Position numbers and translations under genes: made by a program. DNA of 16,849 nucleotides from Firmicutes bacterium UBA4996 (lineage in GTDB: Bacteria; Bacillota; Limnochordia; Darwinibacteriales; Darwinibacteriaceae). The number at the start of each line of letters is the position of its first letter. The stretch's first letter is position 1. Below, piece by piece: positions 1 to 5,870 of the stretch. Below the pieces are notes generated by a model that saw only the letters and a list, made by a program, of their open reading frames with translations, was not told the DNA's origin and made no database searches. Location of the stretch: the NCBI GenBank assembly GCA_002396805.1, contig DGYW01000013.1:69218-86066 (forward strand), read 5' to 3'.

Positions 1-2
1 GA

Positions 3-452
3 AAGGCAGACATTGCGGAGAGTATTGCAGATGTCTTGAATAACGATTTGCTTCCCACCCATGAATTAGTGGATGCAATTAATACCCCAGAAACTCGCGA
101 ACGGGTTACCACAATAATTGCTAGTAATCTGTCTAGCAAAATTGATCGCTTTTTGCCTCGTTTTCTCGCTGATTATGCAGGTGACAAAATTCAGCACCAC
201 CTAGAGGATTTTGTCAGGGCAGAAATTGAGACCTTTTTCGAGCAATTGGGCGATACCATTAGCCAAGAACTGCAGGAAAACCAGCTCCTAGGCAACTTGG
301 TCAAAGAGAAAATCAACTCTTTCGACCTTATAGAGTTAGAAGCATTGGTCTTAAAGGTGGCCCGCAATGAACTACGCTATATTGAGTATTTTGGTGCTGT
401 AATCGGCTTAGTTATTGGGATCATCCAAGTTCTGTTTTTAATGTTTTTCTAG
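3..452 (+). CDS. DUF445 family membrane protein, 3' end only
   Basis: The reading frame is open from the first bases of the window, so this is the C-terminal 149 residues of a longer gene whose start lies upstream. The TTG at 36 is not a convincing start because the frame continues before it and no ribosome binding site precedes it. The visible part is a long, charged, mostly helical segment ending in one hydrophobic helix (about the last 22 residues, rich in Gly, Ile and Val). A helical region with paired leucine/glutamate patterns, then a conserved-looking Arg-Asn-Glu-Leu-Arg-Tyr-Ile-Glu stretch, Gly-Ala and a C-terminal membrane helix is characteristic of the DUF445 (YheB-like) family. Those proteins are predicted to sit in the membrane and have no firmly established activity. 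A strong hairpin terminator follows directly. Family assignment is by pattern recognition only. Confidence 0.72.
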   Translation, partial: KADIAESIADVLNNDLLPTHELVDAINTPETRERVTTIIASNLSSKIDRFLPRFLADYAGDKIQHHLEDFVRAEIETFFEQLGDTISQELQENQLLGNLVKEKINSFDLIELEALVLKVARNELRYIEYFGAVIGLVIGIIQVLFLMFF

Positions 453-453
453 A

Positions 454-490
454 AAAGACCCCCTCAACTTGAACAGTTGAAGGGGTTTTT
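454..490. terminator. Bidirectional intrinsic terminator between convergent genes
   Basis: The arms at 459-469 and 475-485 pair (CCCC and TCAACT with AGTTGA and GGGG, one C/A mismatch) around a 5-nt loop. An A-rich flank (453-456) precedes it and a T run (486-490) follows. It can therefore terminate both the plus-strand DUF445 gene and the minus-strand CAP gene that converges on it. Confidence 0.85.
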
Positions 491-499
491 AGTCCATGT

Positions 500-1159
500 C
501 TATTTCTTAATGAAAATCTGGGTAACGTGATAGCTTGTCCCCTGTTTGACTATGCCAACACCTATGTGCGTGTAACCGGAGTGCAGGATGTTAGCACGAT
601 GTCCCGCACTATTCATAAACAGTGGATGGGCTCTAGAAATGCTACCTGTACGAGCAATATTCTCGCCAGCCCTCGAATAGCTGATTCCCGCCCGATCGAG
701 CATAGTGTACACGGAGCCTAGAGTCGGTGAAACATGGCTAAAGTAATTGTTGACGGCCATATCATGGCTCTTCTGCTTTGCCAAAGCCACTAGACTATAA
801 TCAATCTGGAGCGCTTGTAGGCCAAGCTTAGTCCTTTCTTGATTAACCTGATTAATCAAGCTTTGCTCATCCGCGGTGAGGGATGCACTAGGTAAGGGTA
901 CCTTGTTCGAAGGGTTGCTAGGACGAACTGGTTGTAGCGGGGTCCCAGGGCTAGGGGTTGGGGGCGTAGGTTGCGACGGTGTGGGCTGGGGTAGAGTAGG
1001 TTGTGTTGGTAATGTTGGTGTGGTGGGCCAGGTTGGAGTATTCCAGTTGGGACTTTGGGCACTAGGAGTACTAGGTGACCACCAGCCCCACGAGCTAGCC
1101 TGCCCGACTGAGCTGACCAAGAGCAGCATTACTACAAGCAATATCCAAGAACGTTTCAA
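500..1159 (-). CDS. Secreted CAP-domain (SCP/PR-1, YkwD-like) protein with Pro/Thr-rich linker
   Basis: The 219-residue product has a signal peptide (about residues 1-21: Lys-Arg, a hydrophobic core, then Gly-Gln-Ala). A low-complexity Pro/Thr/Ser linker (about 28-90) made of degenerate T-P and Q-P units follows. The C-terminal CAP domain (about 95-219) opens with a Leu-Ile-Asn-x-Val-Asn-x-Glu-Arg helix. His142 (in F-S-H), Glu166 (in A-G-E-N-I-A) and His187 (in G-H-R) are the usual CAP cavity residues. Bacterial CAP proteins of the YkwD type are extracellular, are common in spore formers, and have no generally agreed enzymatic activity. The start is TTG, fixed by AGGAGG about 7 nt upstream. 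An 11-bp inverted repeat lies over its likely promoter. It is downstream of, and co-directional with, the putative selenoprotein gene, 79 bases away. Confidence 0.88.
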   Translation of the reverse strand: MKRSWILLVVMLLLVSSVGQASSWGWWSPSTPSAQSPNWNTPTWPTTPTLPTQPTLPQPTPSQPTPPTPSPGTPLQPVRPSNPSNKVPLPSASLTADEQSLINQVNQERTKLGLQALQIDYSLVALAKQKSHDMAVNNYFSHVSPTLGSVYTMLDRAGISYSRAGENIARTGSISRAHPLFMNSAGHRANILHSGYTHIGVGIVKQGTSYHVTQIFIKK

Positions 1160-1167
1160 ACTAATTC

Positions 1168-1205
1168 CTCCTGTTATAGTTTTCTGGTTTCTATTATAAC
1201 AGGAG
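1168..1205 (-). promoter_or_regulatory. Perfect 11-bp inverted repeat over the CAP-gene promoter and ribosome binding site
   Basis: CTCCTGTTATA at 1168-1178 is repeated as its exact reverse complement at 1195-1205, with 16 bases between. Read on the minus strand, the upstream arm ends inside a TATAAT hexamer (1193-1198), a plausible -10 element with only a weak -35. The downstream arm contains the AGGAG of the CAP gene. If that -10 is used, the upstream arm is not transcribed, which favours a DNA operator over an RNA hairpin. If transcription begins further upstream, the repeat would form a hairpin hiding the ribosome binding site. Confidence 0.55.
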
Positions 1206-1238
1206 TAAACCTAGTGCTAGAAAGCCAACTTTTGGTAA

Positions 1239-1511
1239 CTACCGACCCAGTGATCTCAAATTCCGAACCTCCTGAATAATGGCCTTATAGGACATGGAGC
1301 CCCTGCTAAACACTTTTCCGTCAATGGAGATCACTGGAAAAGGCCCCACCTCTTGCCCAGGCTCCACAAAGCGCACCATAACCTCTGATCCAAAGTGTCT
1401 GCGCACCGCCCGCTTTAAATAGACCACAGCCTCTCCCAGAGGCAAGTTTTTCCTTCAACCGCCACAAGATGACAGAATGAGATTTCGTTTTCCACACACG
1501 GTCACTTCCAT
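1239..1511 (-). CDS. Putative thioredoxin-like selenoprotein (CGGU motif, in-frame TGA at 1455-1457)
   Basis: If the TGA is read as selenocysteine, the product has 90 residues. It starts at ATG 1511, which has AAGGGGG (1518-1524) about 6 nt upstream, and ends at TAG 1239. The predicted order is a beta strand (2-7), a redox motif Cys16-Gly-Gly-Sec19, an amphipathic helix (25-40), a strand (43-50), Phe58-Pro59-Val in the position of the cis-proline turn, a strand pair (60-69) and a final helix (74-86). That is a minimal thioredoxin/glutaredoxin fold with the reactive residue exactly where the TGA falls. Downstream of the TGA is a hairpin with bacterial SECIS geometry. Without recoding, only a 68-codon fragment from TTG 1445 remains, lacking the first strand and the active site. 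A thiol-disulfide or peroxide-linked redox role is inferred. No substrate can be named. It lies 41 bases after the propeller protein gene and is probably co-transcribed with it. Confidence 0.72.
1429..1443 (-). promoter_or_regulatory. Candidate bacterial SECIS hairpin
   Basis: On the minus strand GCCTCT-GGG-AGAGGC forms a perfect 6-bp, mostly G-C stem with a GGG apical loop. The loop begins 17 nt after the TGA (1455-1457). Known bacterial SECIS elements lie inside the coding region just downstream of UGA, with the apical loop about 16-37 nt away and a G in the first two loop positions. This hairpin satisfies both rules. Confidence 0.65.
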
Positions 1512-1552
1512 AGTTAGCCCCCTTGCTACTCATCATTGAGCTATCATATGTT

Positions 1553-2839
1553 TTAAGATCGACCGAGGACCCTACGCCACAGGCTAACTTGGCGTTTTTT
1601 TTCGCAATCTTCTATAACGGTCAGGCGTCTTTGGGTTCTAGCTAATTCCAGCTGAAATTGTTCGAAACGACTCTCCCAAACTTGCTTTTGTTGTTCTTGA
1701 CTCTGCTGCAAATTAAATAAGCGCCTTTCTAGACGATCGCAGCGGGTGGTTAAGGGGGTTAAATCCACAGGTGTTGGTGGTACAAAACTCCCTTGCCAAT
1801 GTCTTATTTCTTCCCTGAGGGATTCCCACTCACGGAGAGTACGAAAGGCTTGTTCTACGAAAGCCGCCTGCGCCTTGGCTTCTTCATTGTCCCTTTTGCT
1901 AGGCTGGGGAAGTTGCTCTGGCACCGGTTCTGGTGCTGGTTCCAGCTCAGATAGGGATACTGATGCTGGTGCTGGTTGCGAAGTCTTATCTTCGTACAAC
2001 GGGATCACAATCCCATCCCGAACTGTCCAAGTATACTCATAATTAGCACGTTCCACTAAGCGTCGCTCCCCCCACTGATCAAAGGAAGACTGGTAGAATT
2101 CACTTCCTTCACTCCACAAGACATGCCACCGGTCGTTCTGCCAAGAATAGCCTACGCTAGCAGCATGGTGCTCGTAGCTGGAGATTTGCGTAGGGCTGTT
2201 CCACTGCTGATCCTTAGACCTAACCTTAAGCCTAATCTTCTTATCATCCTCTTGCCAAAAGAGGTAGAGTTTTTCGCCCACAATGAATTGGGGATAACTA
2301 CACCGTTGATCAGAAAAGGGCACGGCCCCACTCCAAATACGATGTTCCAAATCAAAAACACGATATAAAAGATGCTGATCGCGATGATTACAATAGGCAA
2401 TATGCAAATAATTATCGTGATTCCAAACTACACTGAAACCCGTGGCTTGAGCAAAAACATTGGTAGCAACCAGCATGGGATTAGACCACTTATCACCATA
2501 AATTTGGTGGCGCAGCATCACACTATGCCCAGGAGATTGTTGCACAAAGTAAAAAAGATGACTATTTCCTATCCCATCAGCAATAAGTCGGCCTCCACCA
2601 CCATAAACTTGACCTAACTCGATCCGCTCCCGCTCTAGATTTTTCCTTCCTGAATAAAACCAAGCATAGTCTTGATTTAAAAAGGCCACTATTTGCAGGG
2701 TTTGGCTTTGAACGGATACGGCCACATCCTTCACTTGCTCTTGTAACGTCCTACTCTCTCCGTGCATAAAGTGGATCAATAAAGACTCACCCACCAATTC
2801 TATGCCACGATATTCTGGATGGTCAACTTTAATGAACAT
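1553..2839 (-). CDS. Beta-propeller-like protein with Pro-rich linker and C-terminal coiled coil
   Basis: The 428-residue product has no signal peptide or membrane helix. Residues 1-285 are a run of short beta-strand blades, each with a Trp or Tyr near its end (for example W-F-Y-S, V-V-W-N, L-F-W-Q-E, V-L-W-S-E) and polar turns. This is the look of a sialidase- or lectin-type beta-propeller. Residues 287-315 form a Pro/Glu/Ala linker. Residues 318-416 are Glu/Gln/Leu/Arg-rich with heptad-like spacing, so probably a coiled coil, and the end is basic (about 417-428). The start ATG has AAGGGGGG upstream. I do not recognise a named family, and the propeller call rests on pattern only. It might bind a glycan or protein surface through the propeller and oligomerise through the coil. 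It heads the minus-strand group that includes the putative selenoprotein and the CAP protein. Confidence 0.7.
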   Translation of the reverse strand: MFIKVDHPEYRGIELVGESLLIHFMHGESRTLQEQVKDVAVSVQSQTLQIVAFLNQDYAWFYSGRKNLERERIELGQVYGGGGRLIADGIGNSHLFYFVQQSPGHSVMLRHQIYGDKWSNPMLVATNVFAQATGFSVVWNHDNYLHIAYCNHRDQHLLYRVFDLEHRIWSGAVPFSDQRCSYPQFIVGEKLYLFWQEDDKKIRLKVRSKDQQWNSPTQISSYEHHAASVGYSWQNDRWHVLWSEGSEFYQSSFDQWGERRLVERANYEYTWTVRDGIVIPLYEDKTSQPAPASVSLSELEPAPEPVPEQLPQPSKRDNEEAKAQAAFVEQAFRTLREWESLREEIRHWQGSFVPPTPVDLTPLTTRCDRLERRLFNLQQSQEQQKQVWESRFEQFQLELARTQRRLTVIEDCEKKRQVSLWRRVLGRS

Positions 2840-2927
2840 ACTAACACCCCCCTTACCCTTAAGTTATGCTTGAGCCTGGACATTCAGACATTTTCTCTTG
2901 GGATGAGGAACCCCATCCTACCGCTAG

Positions 2928-2935
2928 CATAGTAT
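2928..2935 (+). promoter_or_regulatory. Possible sporulation-type -10 element (CATAGTAT)
   Basis: CATAGTAT about 25 bases before the 2960 gene resembles the -10 of mother-cell sigma factors E and K (CATA followed by T three bases later). An AC pair lies roughly 17 bases upstream. The gene encodes a SPOCS-like protein, so this would be sensible, but the match is short and could be chance. Confidence 0.25.
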
Positions 2936-2959
2936 GGTTTAGAGAAAGGAGGATCAGTT

Positions 2960-3535
2960 ATGAATTGTTATGAACCCGACTTCCAACGGGAGGTTATTTA
3001 TGTTAACAAGGTTTACAATGAGTGTACCATAATTGACTGCCCTACCTACCGGATCCCCATTCCCCCCACCTTCCCCTTAGCGGTCAACGTTGTGGATTGC
3101 GCGATCACCGATATTGTGGCAGAGGGCATAGTCGTTGGAAACGATGAAATCGATCTGTTAGTCACCTTTGTTATTAACGTAGAGTACGATTCTAACGGGA
3201 CGTCGCAGTTCATTCAGCAGACTGCTCAATACCGTAGGCGGGGCATACGCCTAGAAGGCGCAGTACCAGGAATGAATGTAGTTATTCTGCCCTTGATTCG
3301 TTGCCTCAATTGCCGGGTCGAAGATGGTGGCACTGTCATTGAGTGCGATGTGGGCATTTACCTAGTGTTGAAAGCCATCGCTTTGGTACAGTTGGAAGTA
3401 ATGGGGAGATTTGCCCCAGAACCACCAGAATGTGAGCAAGTATCTCCCCTCGGTTGCGCTGAATGGTTCGAACTGGCTGAGTCTGGAGCCTTCTGGCCTC
3501 CATTTCCACCGCAACCCGTACGCAATACGCGGTAG
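2960..3535 (+). CDS. SPOCS (DUF3794)-like, cysteine-containing spore-coat-type protein
   Basis: The 191-residue soluble product has a strong ribosome binding site (AAAGGAGG). Its N-terminus resembles clostridial spore-surface proteins: a Cys-containing leader, then R-E-V-I-Y-V-N-K-V-Y-N-E-C. The middle (about 40-150) alternates hydrophobic beta strands, with an aromatic/Gln turn and a Tyr-Arg-Arg-Arg-Gly-Ile strand. This matches the general pattern of the DUF3794/SPOCS domain found in SipL/SafA-associated and other spore-coat proteins. Eight or more Cys residues suggest disulfide cross-linking or metal binding. The tail is Pro-rich (P-P-F-P-P-Q-P). It is the first gene of a plus-strand run continuing into a glycosyltransferase 81 bases later, with a hairpin between them. 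The spore role is inferred from family resemblance and the sporulation genes elsewhere in the window. Confidence 0.6.
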   Translation: MNCYEPDFQREVIYVNKVYNECTIIDCPTYRIPIPPTFPLAVNVVDCAITDIVAEGIVVGNDEIDLLVTFVINVEYDSNGTSQFIQQTAQYRRRGIRLEGAVPGMNVVILPLIRCLNCRVEDGGTVIECDVGIYLVLKAIALVQLEVMGRFAPEPPECEQVSPLGCAEWFELAESGAFWPPFPPQPVRNTR

Positions 3536-3542
3536 AAGAAAA

Positions 3543-3571
3543 CCAGATCCAGCAGACCCTGCTGGATTTGG
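3543..3571 (+). terminator. Long intergenic hairpin, possible attenuator or weak terminator
   Basis: Two 13-nt arms (CCAGATCCAGCAG and CTGCTGGATTTGG) pair fully, allowing one G-T, around a 3-nt ACC loop. It lies just after the SPOCS-like gene and about 45 bases before the glycosyltransferase start. The following bases (CTTTCGCTCT) are only partly T-rich, so termination may be incomplete, or it may act as an mRNA-stabilising or processing hairpin. Confidence 0.5.
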
Positions 3572-3616
3572 CTTTCGCTCTAGTGCGGACAACCATTCGT
3601 GAGGGGATGATCCCAA

Positions 3617-4663
3617 GTGCGCGTTGTGCTAATCACTCGCTTTTATCGCAATGGTCAAACGACCCACGTGCTAACTCTCTGTGCAGAACTAAAACGTCAA
3701 GGTCATCAAGTCTTTTTGATCATTAGTCGACTCGATTGTCCTAATTACGCTAGTTGGCTACAAACAAACGCTATCCCTTACAGCACACATGGAGACCCCT
3801 TAAGATTAGTCGAATTTCTGAAAAAGTGGCAGCCTGATCTGATCCACAATCATTCTGGACACACTCTTCAAGCTAGTATTGCTCTAGGCGAGATCCTTCA
3901 AATCCCTACCCTTACCACAACCCACTATCTTGATTTCGAACCAAAAGAGCTACTTGCTCAGCAGGCGGCAGTAGTGGTGATTAGTGGTGAAATGCAAAAA
4001 CTCTTCCGTCTCTCTGTACCTACTTTCGCCATTGAAAACGGAATAGCCCTGCCGCCCGAACCTAAACCACGGCAGTTCACCCAACAGGCCTTGTTCTTAG
4101 CCCATGTTTCTGCAAAAAAAGAAGAGAACTTCGTTAAAATGGCCTCGAGTCTTTTGGCCTGGGGGTGGAAAGTTGAAAGCGCAGGAAACTGGCGCTATTC
4201 TGGGGTTAAGTACTTAGGCTGGGTAAACAACATCTGGCCTTTATTAGAGCGAGCCGATTTGGTGATTGGAACAGGTCGCACAATTCGAGAGGGCATGTCT
4301 GCAGGCTGCGCCACGTGGGTTCTTGGGGAGTACAGTGATGGGCTGGTCACTCCCGGCAATGTCCAGGCGTTGCGCAAAACGAATTTCAGTGGCCGGACCC
4401 AAAAAAAGCCCTTTGATCAAAAAAAGGCAGGCCTCTTGCAAGATCCTAATGACGATCTGTTTCGCAACCTTGGGCTCTTTGGACGGAGGTACGCCTGTAA
4501 GAACTTTGCCATCGAAAATGTTGTTCAGAACCTTAGCCAAATCTACGCCTACATTCTGAAAGATCACCACGGGCAAGGGTCTAAAACAGGAAAATCTCGA
4601 ATTGTGTCAAATATAGCCGGGAAGGGAGGAATTGTTAATGAAACTGGTGATCACTGTAGTTGA
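3617..4663 (+). CDS. Glycosyltransferase, GT-B fold (GT4-like)
   Basis: The 348-residue product is cytoplasmic. The N-terminal Rossmann domain begins M-R-V-V-L-I-T-R-F-Y-R-N-G-Q-T-T-H, followed by an acceptor-side helix and a D-L-I-H-N-H-S-G-H strand-turn typical of the glycosyltransferase-4 N-terminal domain. The second domain (about 170-320) contains A-D-L-V-I-G-T-G-R and an E-G-M-S-A-G-C block, similar to the nucleotide-sugar-binding E-x7-E region of GT4 enzymes, although the second acidic residue is not in the classic position. The Lys/Gly-rich tail (about 320-348) is unusual. The start is GTG, with GAGGGG about 10 nt upstream. Sugar donor and acceptor are unknown. The 3' end overlaps the pstA start by 26 bases, so the two are probably translationally coupled. 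A spore or envelope glycan is a guess from the preceding gene. Confidence 0.75.
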   Translation: MRVVLITRFYRNGQTTHVLTLCAELKRQGHQVFLIISRLDCPNYASWLQTNAIPYSTHGDPLRLVEFLKKWQPDLIHNHSGHTLQASIALGEILQIPTLTTTHYLDFEPKELLAQQAAVVVISGEMQKLFRLSVPTFAIENGIALPPEPKPRQFTQQALFLAHVSAKKEENFVKMASSLLAWGWKVESAGNWRYSGVKYLGWVNNIWPLLERADLVIGTGRTIREGMSAGCATWVLGEYSDGLVTPGNVQALRKTNFSGRTQKKPFDQKKAGLLQDPNDDLFRNLGLFGRRYACKNFAIENVVQNLSQIYAYILKDHHGQGSKTGKSRIVSNIAGKGGIVNETGDHCS

Positions 4664-4958
4664 AGATAACGATGTGGCTTTTCTCATGGAGGCACTGGTA
4701 GATAACGGTTTCCAAGCTACAAAATTAGCTAGTACCGGAGGGTTTTTGTTACAGGGTAACACAACCTTATTGATCGGGGTCCAAGATGATCGCTTGGAGC
4801 AAGTGCTAGAGATTATTCGTTCAACCTGTGCACCTCGGAAAAAAATTATTCCCCAAATTACTCCAGAATTACCCACCGCCATTGGTGTACCTATTGAAAT
4901 TGAAGCAGGTGGCGCCATTGTCTTTGTGGTGGATGTGGCGCAATTTTGGAAATTATAA
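4638..4958 (+). CDS. pstA: Cyclic-di-AMP receptor of the PstA/DarA (YaaQ, P-II-like) family
   Basis: The 106-residue product is a P-II-like trimeric signal protein. Family members bind cyclic di-AMP, the Bacillota second messenger for osmotic and wall homeostasis. The opening M-K-L-V-I-T-V-V strand, then the Thr33-Gly-Gly-Phe-Leu turn and Asn41-Thr-Thr-Leu-Leu-Ile-Gly, are hallmarks of this family, and Gly/Thr residues of that turn contact the nucleotide in characterised members. ATG 4638 is chosen because GGGAGG lies 8 nt upstream. The TTG two codons earlier is too close to that site. The start lies inside the glycosyltransferase 3' end. The stop overlaps the convergent CPBP protease gene by 6 bases, and no terminator is visible between them. 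In many Bacillota pstA neighbours DNA-replication or tmk genes. That context is absent here. Confidence 0.9.
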   Translation: MKLVITVVEDNDVAFLMEALVDNGFQATKLASTGGFLLQGNTTLLIGVQDDRLEQVLEIIRSTCAPRKKIIPQITPELPTAIGVPIEIEAGGAIVFVVDVAQFWKL

Positions 4959-5615
4959 CCCAGCTAAGTGCAAGAGCAAAACCATGGTATTCACAAAAGC
5001 ATGGGCAATAATGGGAATAGCAATGTTTTCGGTTCGAACAAACATTAGCCCTAAGACCACGCCTGCAACTAGGACTGGGATAAATTGTACGAGATAAAAA
5101 TGCAAAACTGCGAAGAGCAGAGCAGTCAAGACCACTGCTTTGCGCGTCCCTAGAGACTTTTTCCACTTTGCTAATAGAAAACCACGAAAAAAGAGCTCTT
5201 CGCCTAAAGGGGCAGCAATAATTAATAAGATAACTACTCCAGTGACTAGCAGGGGATTGCCACTTTGTAGAAAGGCATCAACTCCGGCTCGTTCCTGGAG
5301 TATTAATTTTCTTGCCGCTTCAAGACCCACAAAGCAGGAGACTATCTGCAGATTCAAAGTACCTATCAGGGCGTTAAACAGAAGCAATCCAAATCCGTAC
5401 ACAAGGCCTCTAAGTATGGTAGCAAAGCCGAGCAATGAATGTTTTTCCAGATCAGATCCCCAGAGTCCAGCGAAAATAAACAGGGACTGTTGCCAAACTA
5501 ACAGGAAAAAACGCAGTTCAAGAGTTAGCGTAACAGTCCAAGCAACTATGGTAGGCAACACCCAGGTTGCCAATATAAACAAGAACCAAAACTTCTTGGT
5601 TCCTTCTCTAGCCAT
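4953..5615 (-). CDS. CPBP (Abi/CAAX-like) intramembrane metalloprotease
   Basis: The 220-residue product is strongly hydrophobic, with about six membrane segments. The catalytic signature is complete: Glu139-Glu140-x-x-x-Arg144 (motif 1), Phe-x-x-x-His172 (motif 2) and His205-x-x-x-Asn209 (motif 3). These residues coordinate the metal and activate water in the CPBP family, which includes Rce1-type prenyl proteases and bacteriocin-immunity proteins. The substrate here is unknown. ATG 5615 is chosen because GGGAGGG sits 7 nt upstream. The frame extends 14 codons further, but that part lies in the GC hairpin and lacks a ribosome binding site. It is the last gene of the minus-strand guaB group. 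Confidence 0.88.
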   Translation of the reverse strand: MAREGTKKFWFLFILATWVLPTIVAWTVTLTLELRFFLLVWQQSLFIFAGLWGSDLEKHSLLGFATILRGLVYGFGLLLFNALIGTLNLQIVSCFVGLEAARKLILQERAGVDAFLQSGNPLLVTGVVILLIIAAPLGEELFFRGFLLAKWKKSLGTRKAVVLTALLFAVLHFYLVQFIPVLVAGVVLGLMFVRTENIAIPIIAHAFVNTMVLLLHLAGL

Positions 5616-5636
5616 GCTGATCCCTCCCGCGAGGAA

Positions 5637-5653
5637 GGGCGCGAACCGCGCCC
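5637..5653 (-). terminator. GC-rich hairpin between the short ORF and the CPBP protease gene
   Basis: GGGCGCG pairs perfectly with CGCGCCC around a GTT loop on the minus strand, 10 bases past the stop of the short ORF and about 21 bases before the protease start. Only TTCCTC follows, so termination would be weak. A second small pairing (CCTC with GAGG) overlaps the protease ribosome binding site. The element could be a terminator, an attenuator or a translation-limiting structure. Confidence 0.45.
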
Positions 5654-5663
5654 CCACTTAACC

Positions 5664-5813
5664 TCATCTGCGTAATTCTCCGGCTCTATACAACTCAGCC
5701 GTGCTTAACACCCGATATTCGGGTCTCCTAATGATGATATCCCACCAATATTGGTAGGCCTTGCCCTGCAAAATATCCCTGTAAAATCTATGATCAGAAT
5801 AAGCTATGACAAT
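5664..5813 (-). other. Short coding-looking ORF after guaB, start uncertain (small protein or gene remnant)
   Basis: About 49 codons are open on the minus strand, ending at TGA 5664-5666. The translation is protein-like, for example A-Y-S-D-H-R-F-Y-R-D-I-L, then Y-Q-Y-W-W-D-I-I-I-R-R-P-E-Y-R-V-L, ending A-E-L-Y-R-A-G-E-L-R-R. No ATG/GTG/TTG precedes the conserved-looking part. An AAAGGGGGGG stretch sits next to ATT (5811-5813) and 6 nt before ATA (5805-5807). The nearest in-frame ATG (5858) is cut off after five codons by TAA 5841-5843. A TTG inside the ORF (5772 or nearby, after ACAGGGATAT) would give only about 35 residues. The options are a rare non-standard start, a nonsense-disrupted small gene of about 64 codons starting 12 bases after the guaB stop, or chance. 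I recognise no family. Confidence 0.4.
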
Positions 5814-5870
5814 CCCCCCCTTTATATTACCTGTACGCAGTTAGAAGGATTTTGCCATAGCCTTCAGTTC

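Noticed and set aside
900..1080. Tandem-repeat or CRISPR-like pattern
   Set aside because: The repetition is a degenerate Pro/Thr codon pattern inside the CAP gene linker, without constant repeats and spacers.
876..1199. A Gly/Val-rich ORF on the plus strand
   Set aside because: It is the complement of the Pro/Thr-rich linker of the CAP gene and has no ribosome binding site or family features.
1239..1445. A 68-codon gene starting at TTG 1445 on the minus strand
   Set aside because: The start has no proper ribosome binding site, and the product would begin in the middle of a thioredoxin-like helix. Reading through TGA 1455-1457 gives a complete fold with a good start.
1455..1457. TGA used as a general sense codon (alternative genetic code)
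   Set aside because: TGA ends the glycosyltransferase (4661-4663) in this window, and other genes contain no in-frame TGA. The code is standard, so recoding here would be local.
1321..1536. A 71-codon ORF on the minus strand in another frame over the selenoprotein gene
   Set aside because: After about 30 residues the composition becomes Gly/Ala/Trp-rich and shows no protein pattern. It conflicts with the better-supported frame.
5140..5661. A 173-codon plus-strand ORF
   Set aside because: It is antisense to the CPBP protease gene, which has all its catalytic motifs and a good ribosome binding site.
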